Positions 43,301 through 50,268 of a stretch of 64,000 nt of DNA are shown here, one piece after another. The notes beneath the pieces were generated by a model that was given only the letters and a program-made list of their open reading frames with translations, searched no databases and was not told where the DNA came from. Where the stretch lies: contig NW_025932737.1 of NCBI RefSeq assembly GCF_000764305.2, positions 62,001 to 126,000 of the forward strand, read 5' to 3'. The translations under genes were made by a program, and so were the position numbers. Position 1 is the first letter of the stretch. Every line of letters starts with the position of its first letter. Origin of the DNA: Hyalella azteca (Eukaryota; Arthropoda; Malacostraca; Amphipoda; Hyalellidae).

Positions 43301-43543
43301 TCAATTATTAGGCAGAAATTTATTTCAATCTGCAAAGAGTTCATCCGTATTAAATGTTCTCAAAATGTACCATTGCTACAGTTTTTAATTCATTTTAAAA
43401 AGTGTGATCAAAATTGCATGGCCCTGTAAAAAAAATCAGCTTCATTGAACGCAGGAAAAACTCACCCGAAGAATATTTCCTTGGGGCACCGCTTCGGTAA
43501 CAGCCAGCGCGGCGCATAACAAGATACAGCAAGCTAACTTCAT
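7106..43543 (-). CDS. Secreted C-type lectin-like / fibronectin III protein, spliced gene of 8-9 exons
   Basis: Coding parts, in gene order: 43466-43543, 15954-16122, 14501-14594, 13398-13535, 11067-11148, 10030-10180, 9249-9406, 8701-8845 and tentatively 7106-7167. Every junction has GT and AG and matching phase; the total of 1077 nt gives 358 residues. Residues 1-19 are a signal peptide, about 27-79 an Ala/Pro/Thr-rich linker, about 80-235 a CTLD, and about 241-336 one FN3 domain. The CTLD shows the opening CADGF...KCYK, the helix RKCQQDSAVLAS, FVGL in place of WIGL, WVFADGT, and the closing FAVCQ. No EPN/QPD or WND motif is visible, so calcium-dependent sugar binding is doubtful; a secreted recognition or adhesion role is inference. 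The gene is not identified with a named orthologue. Exon chain through 8701 is strong; the last exon is the weak part. Confidence 0.8.
7221..7396 (+). mobile_element. Single arm of the fold-back element
   Basis: Same order as the left arm at 15513: TTTTAGCGCATTTTTTCAT, GTGCTCGTCATGTCCG, an expanded (CTGT)n run, CGTCGACGAGAAAATGCG, then the CACTCACTGCAGTGAGT end. It lies in the last intron of the lectin-like gene. The second arm is missing. Confidence 0.8.
8701..8845 (-). CDS. Lectin-like gene exon 8 (second half of FN3)
   Basis: Acceptor ATGCGCAG (phase 0), donor GTGAGT (phase 1). It encodes residues 291-338. NVEYTFSIAPV is the tyrosine-corner strand of FN3, and AITVSKK closes the fold. Four cysteines (CSKESC and CNDC) are unusual for FN3 and suggest disulfides suited to a secreted protein. 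If the donor is not used, the frame reaches a stop at 8657, a possible alternative C-terminus. Confidence 0.8.
9249..9406 (-). CDS. Lectin-like gene exon 7 (first half of FN3)
   Basis: Acceptor TTATTGCAG (phase 1), donor GTATGG (phase 0). It encodes residues 239-290, containing PRGLQVTERLANVELVWKRP, the A-B-C strand pattern of a fibronectin type III domain with the conserved Trp, followed by STYIFVLLGG. Confidence 0.8.
10030..10180 (-). CDS. Lectin-like gene exon 6 (end of CTLD)
   Basis: Encodes residues 188-237, from SGNEWNAVPT to FAVCQRS. FAVCQ matches the F-V/I-C-E/Q end of a CTLD. The segment that would carry EPN/QPD and WND in sugar-binding lectins reads ILDDASDTQYRNKL and has neither motif. 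Acceptor TTCTTCAG (phase 0), donor GTGCGA (phase 1); this donor is the least typical among the eight main exons. Confidence 0.75.
10368..10450 (+). mobile_element. LINE/SINE 3'-tail remnant (hairpin)
   Basis: Contains CGGCAACAGGCCATGGGCCT and then TGCCGACACTTC, the same nested hairpin design as the LINE tail at 20317 with compensating stem bases, and ends in a T/A-rich run. It lies in intron 5 of the lectin-like gene. Confidence 0.6.
10473..10523 (+). mobile_element. Second LINE/SINE 3'-tail remnant
   Basis: AACAGGCCATGGGCCTATTT and ACGCCGACACTTCTATTCTA repeat the tail found just upstream. The two partial tails lie about 100 bp apart in the same orientation. Confidence 0.6.
11067..11148 (-). 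CDS. Lectin-like gene exon 5 (CTLD, WVFADGT segment)
   Basis: An 82-nt exon, acceptor TTTACAG (phase 2) and donor GTAAGT (phase 0). It encodes DQCDTSSNWVFADGTK and ends GFCDWSS. NWVFADGT corresponds to the W-x-W-x-D-G-T segment of CTLDs. Cysteines at 163, 177 and 183 are extra to the canonical set and suggest an added disulfide loop. Confidence 0.8.
12990..13070 (-). mobile_element. tRNA-derived SINE head or tRNA pseudogene
   Basis: On the minus strand GGCAGGATGGCCGAGTGAT (A box) is followed after about 40 nt by GCGGGTTCGATGC (B box). The head is close to that of the SINE at 45945. Acceptor and anticodon stems do not pair well. In intron 4 of the lectin-like gene. Confidence 0.5.
13398..13535 (-). 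CDS. Lectin-like gene exon 4 (CTLD core)
   Basis: Encodes residues 114-160: KCQQDSAVLAS, the first CTLD helix, then a long helix-rich stretch ending RRAFVGLMCQ, where FVGL stands at the WIGL position. Acceptor GGCAG, donor GTAAGT, phase 2 at both ends. A second frame is also open here, but it breaks the junction with exon 5 and lacks CTLD features. Confidence 0.8.
14501..14594 (-). CDS. Lectin-like gene exon 3 (start of CTLD)
   Basis: A small exon of 94 nt, acceptor TATTTCAG (phase 1) and donor GTGAGC (phase 2). It encodes ACADGFSMFQNKCYK and runs to SSQR, the usual opening of a CTLD with the N-terminal cysteine pair of long-form domains. Without this exon the phases of exons 2 and 4 do not match; with it they fit exactly, and the CTLD becomes complete. 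Confidence 0.8.
15513..15868. mobile_element. Fold-back element with about 155-170-bp inverted arms
   Basis: Ends are TTTTTAGCGTATTTTCTCAT and its reverse complement. Each arm holds GTGCTCGYCATGTCCG, a CCGT/CTGT microsatellite, CGTCGACGAGAAAATG and the palindrome ACTCACTGCAGTGAGT. A spacer of about 30 bp separates the arms. There is no coding capacity. It sits in intron 2 of the lectin-like gene, 86 bp from exon 2. Confidence 0.85.
15954..16122 (-). CDS. Lectin-like gene exon 2 (Ala/Pro/Thr linker)
   Basis: Acceptor TCTCCAG, phase 0; donor GTGAGT, phase 1. It encodes residues 27-82: a basic start, an alanine-rich run, then a Thr/Pro/Lys spacer and the first CTLD cysteine in KGPSCAG. The spacer resembles mucin-like linkers and may be O-glycosylated (inference). 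The exon is GC-rich compared with its surroundings. Only this frame stays open across the whole exon. Confidence 0.75.
16600..16900. repeat. Degenerate minisatellite (GGATTCGGGATGACAGG)
   Basis: Many imperfect units such as GGGATGACAAAATTC, AGGATGACAGGGTTCGGGAT and GATTCGGAATAACGGGAA. The minus strand reads Asn-Pro-Val-Ile/Phe repeats, which explains the false ORF there. A short three-copy GAATATTTAGTAGTT repeat follows at 16998-17062. Confidence 0.6.
17740..18130 (+). other. Coding-like remnant of unknown origin
   Basis: Less AT-rich than its surroundings. One frame reads AARLVLGPDRTMQILEHK up to a stop near 17898; another is open from 17862 to 18122 (KRHKVKSYSLPPMHERNPG). No family is recognised. 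The frame break suggests a decayed mobile element or pseudogene, but chance is possible. Confidence 0.2.
20060..20388 (+). mobile_element. 5'-truncated LINE (non-LTR retrotransposon) 3' end
   Basis: An open frame from 20079 to the TAG at 20231 encodes DMWNSLPDDIVGAPSMNAF and KNRLDK, the characteristic C-terminus of CR1/jockey-like reverse-transcriptase polyproteins. A 3' UTR follows with a hairpin (TCGGCG...CGCCGA with inner GGCC...GGCC) and a terminal (TTATG)n tail. The rest of the element is absent. Confidence 0.75.
20389..20595. mobile_element. Short element with about 65-bp terminal inverted repeats
   Basis: Begins GTCCAAATAGTGATG and ends CATCGCTATTTGGAC; the arms continue through TTTTTTGACTCRC and GGTCATAYTGACCTATTA. 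It is 207 bp without coding capacity and abuts the tail of the LINE at 20060-20388. No clear target duplication was found. MITE-like. Confidence 0.7.
20684..20911 (+). repeat. Tandem duplication of a 115-bp repeat
   Basis: Two nearly identical copies start CTATACTTTCARAAAAAGTT and end at the palindrome ACGTAAGTACTTACGT. Each includes CAGCCAATCATTGACGGCC and CCACCAATCATAG, giving paired CCAAT motifs. An inverted third copy lies at 39043-39156. Confidence 0.9.
27032..27172 (+). mobile_element. Single, shortened arm of the fold-back element
   Basis: Carries GCATTTTCTCATTTATGAAA, GTGCTCGTCATGTCCG, a reduced CCGT tract and the CTCTGTCACTCACTGCAGTG end, with a gap where the CGTCGACG segment should be. 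Located in intron 1 of the lectin-like gene. Confidence 0.75.
30185..30275 (-). mobile_element. Possible tRNA-derived repeat
   Basis: On the minus strand TAGCTTCGTGGCA resembles an A box and GCGTTCAAATCC a B box, spaced as in tRNA-like SINE heads. No convincing cloverleaf is visible. Confidence 0.35.
30719..31062. repeat. About 26-bp minisatellite with alternating subtypes
   Basis: Some 12 copies with the core GCAACGGTAGCA. Two subtypes alternate, one ending TAGCTGCCCTGCAT and the other AGCATACCCTGCAC, so the higher-order unit is about 52 bp. The array lies in intron 1 of the lectin-like gene; minus-strand frames through it are repeat artefacts. Confidence 0.9.
39043..39156 (-). repeat. Inverted dispersed copy of the 115-bp repeat
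   Basis: Reads in the opposite direction from ACGTAAGTACTTACG through GATTGGTGGATTTTGCTTG and GGCCGTCAATGATTGGCTG to TTTGAAAGTATAG. Very close to the copies at 20684. A diverged fragment also seems present at 34617-34655. Confidence 0.85.
42456..42645. repeat. Tandem duplication of about 95 bp
   Basis: ACCAGTCTGATGCTCTAA... through AACATCTAACGTTGAAATGA and CGATTAAACGTTGTTTTA occurs twice in a row. The second copy differs by a 4-bp insertion (TTAA) and a few substitutions, so the duplication is fairly recent. Confidence 0.9.
43466..43543 (-). CDS. Lectin-like gene exon 1 (start and signal peptide)
   Basis: Encodes 26 residues beginning MKLACCILLCAALAVTEA, with a short basic n-region, a hydrophobic core, and a likely cleavage after TEA. 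The start lies in the context CAAAATGA, which suits arthropod initiation, and is the first ATG after the predicted transcription start. The exon ends in phase 0 at a GTGAGT donor. The next supported exon is 27.3 kb away. Confidence 0.8.
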
Positions 43544-43643
43544 TTTGGAATAAGTGTAGCAAGTCTAATTAATAATGAGTCACAGTTCTCACAGCTGGAC
43601 CTGCTAGCGCAGCACGGGTGAGGGCAATGGGAGGAGGAGCTTC

Positions 43644-43682
43644 CACGACCTCACGAAACCAAAGCTAGTCGAAGACTGACTA
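43644..43682 (-). promoter_or_regulatory. Inr + DPE core promoter of the lectin-like gene
   Basis: On the minus strand TCAGTC, a perfect match to the arthropod initiator TCAKTY, has its A at 43677. GGTCGT starts exactly at +28, a full match to the downstream promoter element RGWYVT at +28 to +33. No ATG occurs between this site and the start codon at 43543, giving a 5' leader of 134 nt. A TGACTCA (AP-1-like) motif lies in the leader near 43575. Confidence 0.6.
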
Positions 43683-45944
43683 CCATCAGCTACAGAGGTA
43701 GTCTTCCTCCGCTAAGGAGCATTGCGGTTCCCGCCTTGTCAGCGCTATATTATCGTCAACCTTGATGATACCGGGGACAAGAAAATGAAGAAATTAATTC
43801 TCAGCGGAATATTTCAATATTCAACTATCAATGAACAAATTTATTCTTGTAATCAAATTTATTCTACGTATTTCATTATTAAGTTAGAAGTTCGAGCTTG
43901 GCGGCAAAACAACATTATTTCATATTAAAGGACGATCTCAGAGATCCTATGAAAATAACTTGCTAAAAATCGAGTTGCGTATATCAATCATGCGATTTAA
44001 AAAGCCTTCTTCTACTAGGACAAGTCGGGATGATTGTTAATTCCAACTCGCAGGTACAAATAGTTTTACTCAACGAGAATTACGGAAAGTGCGTTGACAT
44101 CGACAATGTTATCATTCCTTCGGGTGCTTATGTGTTTCGGACGTCGGAGTTCCAGGCCACCCAGGCGCACCGCCATTCGCATCTCAATTCATATTGTCGT
44201 AATCTTTTCGTACCTCCTTCTTGAATATTGTCTTTGGACGAAGTTTAAATGATTATACGTATAGGTATATAAATGTTTGGTACACACCGGATGTGCGAGC
44301 AAATGGGTCGGGCGTTCCATGAACGAACATGGAAGGCTTATGTCTGTTAATGGCAATAACTAGCAAAGGTCGAATGTTAGCCGAGACGTTGTCCTGTTCG
44401 TGAAGTTATGCAGTGAGGGCCATGAAGTGAAGGTAAACCAAACTGACCTTTTCCCCAACGGCGTATACGGTGTACATTGCAGTTGATATAAACTGTATAT
44501 GCGAACACCAGTAGTGTTCTTTGCATTGACATTTCTAAGAGGCATCAATACATATACGTAAAAAATTTCTAAATATATGCTAATGGCAACAACATACGAA
44601 AATTATACTTTCTAAAAGATTAAAATAATCGTTGGGCAAAACAAATTATTGTGTCTTATCGTCATGGTAAATATCCAACGTGTGAGTAGTGTTTGAGGTG
44701 TCCTGTAGTTGCTTGGAATCTTTTCTTGAACGTACTGGCTCAAGTACAAATAACTGCTTGAATTCATCACGGACGTTCCCGCATGCTTGATTAACTCTTG
44801 AACCCGCTTCCCTTGAGGAGTCAAGCAGTAATGAGCCTTGTATGACTCGGGCGCTTCTCAGGTCTGCGTCGCATCTTCGTGAACAGATCAGAGGAAGGTC
44901 GATGAGATTGGGTTGATTTTGATAAGGTTCATATAAAAAACTTCATAATAAAACATCTATGAAGCTACGGTGAAACATGGATACACGTTTGCAAACAATG
45001 ACGCCACTCATTACAGTGGTATGAACTGCGACTTCATGCTGCATACTTTCCTTAGCTATGTCCCTTGCGGTGGACGTTTCGCGTTTTAAATATGCACTAA
45101 TAGGTAGCGCCTGGTGGTGAACCAACAATCATCAAGAAATTAAGATCGAGAGCTATTAACGTTAATCCAGTGCATGGATGTCAAAGGACTGCGTTTGGCC
45201 TCCGTTAATTCGACCGCAAACTTCAGCAAGTTAGTAGCCAGATGCAGGTCAGCATGCAGCCCTTCACTCTCATGGACGACGGTCTTGGACTGCCCGCTGT
45301 TCAACGCCCTTGCGCAATGAAGTAAAAACTATCGATCATTTGACCAGTTGCAATCGCCATCTTGATAGTAAAACAGCCTATAATCAAGTTTAATGTTGAT
45401 TTGTCAGCTGTGCGCTCATTTATTATATTCATCCCTTTATTGATGTATGATGTGTGATTGAATAAAATCCCTTATCGTTATTAAGAATATTAGCGCACTT
45501 CATCGCGCTATAAAGGTTCAAGTACGATGATGAGTATTAAATGGACTCTAAAACACGAATATTAGACGAATTGTTGCGCCCTGCTTGTACCCCTAAAACA
45601 TATTCAAGCGATGAACACGAGCAAAGATTCGTCAACTTTTTTATGTTCAGAAGCTGGTGCCATAATCAAAGTGAGAAACACAAGTTAACGACGTCTTTTG
45701 GAATAAACAATTTCAACGCGCATGCCCAGGAAACCTGTACATTGTACATGCCAGAGACTTGTTCAAAAACTTGTTCACCTCAGCAGCTCCATATCCATCC
45801 TCTGTCGTCACGCCTTCCTCAGGCAACCTTGAGGTTCAGACAGGAATTTTTTGTAGGAACTTGAGCTAAAAGCTATGAAAATTCAGCTCGCATTTATTGG
45901 TATTGAAATAATTACGACTCTGACTTCAATATACTGCTAACACA

Positions 45945-46160
45945 GGGCAGGGTGGCCGAGTGGTTACAGTTCAGAGTATTCAGAGTACCAGGATTGGAGC
46001 AGAGAGGTGAAGGAATTAGATCCTCGCTTCATGTGGCAGTTTGGTCGGAATCGGCAAGGAAACCGGGCGGTTAATTAAGAATCGGTGACAGGCTGGCATG
46101 GCCTAATTATCGCTGACACCGCTATTCTTTTTATTATTAATCTTATTGTTATTATTATCA
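45945..46160 (+). mobile_element. tRNA-derived SINE with a LINE-type 3' tail
   Basis: The head has a good pol III A box, GGTGGCCGAGTGGTT, and a degenerate B box near 46011-46023. The tail AAGAATCGGTGACAGGC... matches the LINE 3' UTR at 20317 and forms the same stem, then runs into a (TTA)n tail. A real tRNA is excluded by the poor stems and the long unrelated body. Confidence 0.7.
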
Positions 46161-49100
46161 TTATTAAAAGTTTAATCAACAGTTCAATAATCCGTATTGG
46201 TTTTTCGATTCTATATTAACATATATAAAAAAATAAAATTATTTATTTTATTTTATTTTTTATTATTTAGTGAGTGATATATTAATCATATACCGAAAGA
46301 AGTCGTCAGGCTACAATTAGCAGCGTATAAAAGCAGTTGCCCAGTATTTCAAATATTTTTACATCATTTTAAAACATTAATCTAGCGGAAAGGAGCATGC
46401 ATATTTATAAAGTGTCATTATATAAATTTCACAATTTTACATTTTCAAAATTTCAAAATGACAATAATTTCTCACAAATTTCCCTATCTTCACTATTTGC
46501 TAACAATTAATGTTATCTTCACATTCAATTTGAAATTAATTCTAGGTTAAGTGGAAAAGGGCCTAAATATTATCTATATTATATCATTTTCTTTAAATAC
46601 AGGCTGTTACATACCCAGGCAAGCCTCTTTATATGCGTGGCCTCTGACTCTTTACCTTCTAACCAACAAAATATCAACGAGAATGTGTCTCAGGGTACAC
46701 ATCGTAACCTACAAAGGCACCCCTTGCTGGCCAATGCAACAACAGCGGCGAGATTTTATTGGATGTTCCTACCATTATATATGCTGAGCTATTTTACTGT
46801 ACGAAAACCCGTATAATACTTCGACCCCGTACAAGTGCAGCAAGTTGAAGATAAGAAGTGCGCTTAGTTAACGTGCTTTTCAAGCCGAAACTGCAAAATT
46901 AAAAACAAACTGGAATATTGAAAAACTGCGTCTCTATCTTAAAATTATAAAAGGCTTGGCCATCGCGATTATGACAAGGAACGGGAAATTTTAAACGACC
47001 ATAAATTTTTAATTTTTAAAGAGTCGATCTCAACGTAACTAATGATTCCACAAAATGATTCTTGCTCAAGTTAAATTATTGAAGCCAATTCAACGATGAT
47101 GTGTCCGAAAATTTTGAGTTTCCATGAATAGCATCAGGTTCAATCGGTAGTGCTACCACGAATTATTAATGGAAGACAAGCATCATAGGGGCTAGTTCAA
47201 GGTTATGATTTGCAAGTTTAATATGAATGCATAATAATTATCCGATGTATAGTCGTGATTTAGGGAGCGAGAGAGACATTTCTCATTAGATTGCTCTTAT
47301 TTTTTTGCAGTGTCACAAATTCATCAGTATTTAAAACGAATACAAGTTTTTGATACATCTTTTAGCTTGAATAGATGGCTTCAACACTCGATCTGACATC
47401 AACATTTCTAACAAGTTTCTTTACTTGTTAACATATTATTCAGACTTATCTGGAAAATTTATTAATCTACTTCAGATTAATATTTAAATTTTTCTACAAC
47501 AAGCACACTCTGCAAAAAGCACTTTTCAAATTATGAGCTGTAAATGACAAAACAGTGAAGTGACTCCACCCTTAGTCCGAACCGAATTCCTGACGTGGCT
47601 TCCTTGAACTTTGAGATCACAGTGAGCTGCCTCTGAGGTTCGGGCGTCAGGGACGTTTCAGAGACTATTTCTTTTAAAGACTTTGTCACGAACATTCGCA
47701 GTTATCAAGGTCACTGTTGGTCTACTGTATTTCCAGTCCGGCAAATTTTCATTTATTTTTTAAATGAATAGTAATTCCTTTGGTAACCGCCGAGTCACTT
47801 GTATGCAAGTAACTGACACGCAATAATAATAGTTTAACTGAAAATAAGGACCAGTTGGAACATTTTACAGGCCGCATGTTTATTAGGTTTCCAATGACAA
47901 ATGAGACTTTATTTCTATCCTAATCGTTTATTATTTACAATTAATTTTTCTATCAGCGTTTCTTGTAAAAACGAACATTGTGTCCACAAAGATTTTTTAA
48001 TTGCTAACGCAAAATTTGCAGGTGCCAAGACAATATAATAAAAGAGAGCAATCAGCTGCCTCTTATCATCATCAGTCATCAAAAATCAGCCGTCACCAGC
48101 CATCAACTTGCAGTAACGATATACATGGAGCTGCCATCCATAATCAACCATCAAACAATCAGCCGCCTCTAATTGTTTTCAAGGGCCACCTGCGATCTAT
48201 ATAGCAGCTAAAAAAAATGGGGCGTTTCATTTTGAAGGCGATGAGAAATTCCCTTTTGAATTTTTGATTACTCGAAGCTGGGATATAAAAGAATTATCTG
48301 CCTTGCTGTGGAGTTGTCGAGCTGTGGAATCTATCGTCATTGTTTCATCAGTCATAACAGAACATAAAGTTGCATCAAAATTTAAGGAAATCGGTAGAAT
48401 GAGTTATCAATCAAGTGATTCGCATTGCTCCAGAGATTCATGCTATAGAAAGACATAATTAAACATACTTTTGGCTGCATAATAGTTCCTGTTGAAATAG
48501 ACCGTGACTAATAGTACCTTTGTCAGTGATACAAATGCTCCGTGTTCTGGATACGCTCCACTTCAATTTTGAATTCGAAACATTGCCTCTTTCTATTTAG
48601 TTTCATCCTGACAGCTCTGGTCTACGAACCCAAGTAATATCTTTATAGATATCATTTATCGGCGTCAACACACTTAGCAGAAGGAAGTTGTTATGCAAAT
48701 AGTGTCATCATAATCACTCATCCATTGAAATTTTTGTTTCCGCGCGGTAAATTTGTTGCCGCTCTCAATAGACACATCTAATTATTTACTTCATTTGTTT
48801 TGTTCAAGCTTAGGATGATTGATCCTTCTTCTTTTATTATTGACAATGAAGCAATATTATAATTATCAGTCATTATCATCTGCAGACAAAACATAATTTC
48901 GATTATTTCAACTAGACACTAATGTTATAGAACAAGAAAATTCACAAATTTACAGGAATGTTTTGATTTGTAACCACGTAAAAAATTATTGTCAGACTAT
49001 GAAAGAATTAAATTAAGAATAGTGATAAAAATGAATGAGTAGTTCTCTACTGGCGGCCTAGCGGTGTAACTGAACTAGCAAGTTAGTTGTGTTGGTTGCA

Positions 49101-49734
49101 GTTTCATCGAAACGGAATAGGGAGAAAAACTTGACACGAGTTTATATAGTATATCTGCATGGTTGAACTATAAATGTGTTGCTGAATTTTGTGTTGGCTG
49201 TTACAGACCGGCGGGCTTCTCCCGGTCCCGGCCATCTTCTGATCGTTTATTTCGTCATCGTCTGAGCGGAGAGGCCGCCAATATAACTGGCTCTTCACCA
49301 ATCATGATGTGCAAGTAGTAGGCGACCCTGGCTGTTTTACGTCCCATTTATTTCTTTTCCTTGCGACCAAATCGCTTCAAAACTTCTACATGATTAGATG
49401 AAGACTATTTCAAGATGCTGACGTTTTGGGGGGAATTTTGAGAAGGTGCAAATTTTTATAAATACTGTCAAAAATGGCATTAAAACAAAGTGACACACTT
49501 GATTGTTTACGTTTTGCGATCTCAGTGACGTCACAGGCGGAACAGCAAACTCCATCCGCAAAGCTGAGCTTCTCGTGGGTCAACCTTCTACTAGTTCAAC
49601 CATGGGCTCTACCGTCATCGTCAACCTCGGCAGCTCTCATGTTTTTTTATTCGGTGTGCCAGGCCACTAATTAACGTCAAATGACAAATTTATTGTCATA
49701 AAGAATTTTGTTCAGGAATGACAATTCGCGACCC

Positions 49735-50268
49735 TCGCAGTTAGTAATACCGAATCTGCACTTCTCCGAACCCGCCTGCGGACTCAAAAAAAAAAAAAAA
49801 AACAGCTCAACCAAACTTTTCGCTCAACCGAACCACTCATACATAACTCCTTCAATGCTCAGCGGATCTGCTCGAAATTTGGAATTTAAGTAGTTATTAT
49901 CAATGCCCTGCGATAGGACAAGTTACAGATATTTACATCATTCCGTCTTCAATTCAAGCGAAAAAACACCATATCAAGGCAGCCAAAACACTCACAAGTC
50001 ATAACTCGCCGAATTGACACATCGGTCGTACGGTTGCCTGCAAATGGCGTTTTTTTAATTTTAATTGAAAACGATGTAACGGTAAAAATCTGTAATTATT
50101 CATATCGCAGGGCATTGATAATAACTACTTATATTCAAAATTTCGAGCAGATCCGTTCAATATCGATGGTGTTATATACGAGTGGTTCGGTTATGGTTGA
50201 GCGAAAAGTTAGGTTGTGCCGAAGGCGAGTTTAGAGAAGTGTCGATTCGGTATTAGTAATGCCTCAGT
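49735..50268. repeat. Long imperfect palindrome, about 530 bp
   Basis: The left arm (TTAGTAATACCGAATC..., TTTTCGCTCAACCGAACCAC, GATCTGCTCGAAATTT, GTAGTTATTATCAATGCCCT) is matched in reverse order and complement on the right. Pairing continues inward to near 50000, with indels and mismatches. No coding capacity. Confidence 0.8.

Larger units (their letters stand above)
16123..43465 (-). other. 27.3-kb first intron of the lectin-like gene
   Basis: Donor GTGAGT at 43460-43465 and acceptor AG at 16123-16124, both in phase 0. Apart from the repeats listed separately, I see no second gene. The longest non-repeat frames (17083-17526, 33917-34288) have no recognisable domain. Simple AT runs occur at 18660-19010, 24330-24390 and 29440-29530. 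A perfect 13-bp stem hairpin lies at 27571-27602, and a GGTGGTACGCAGC... hairpin at 31452-31502. Confidence 0.65.

Noticed and set aside
45945..46030. Functional tRNA gene
   Set aside because: The A box is good, but the B box is degenerate, the stems do not pair, and the sequence continues into a LINE-like tail.
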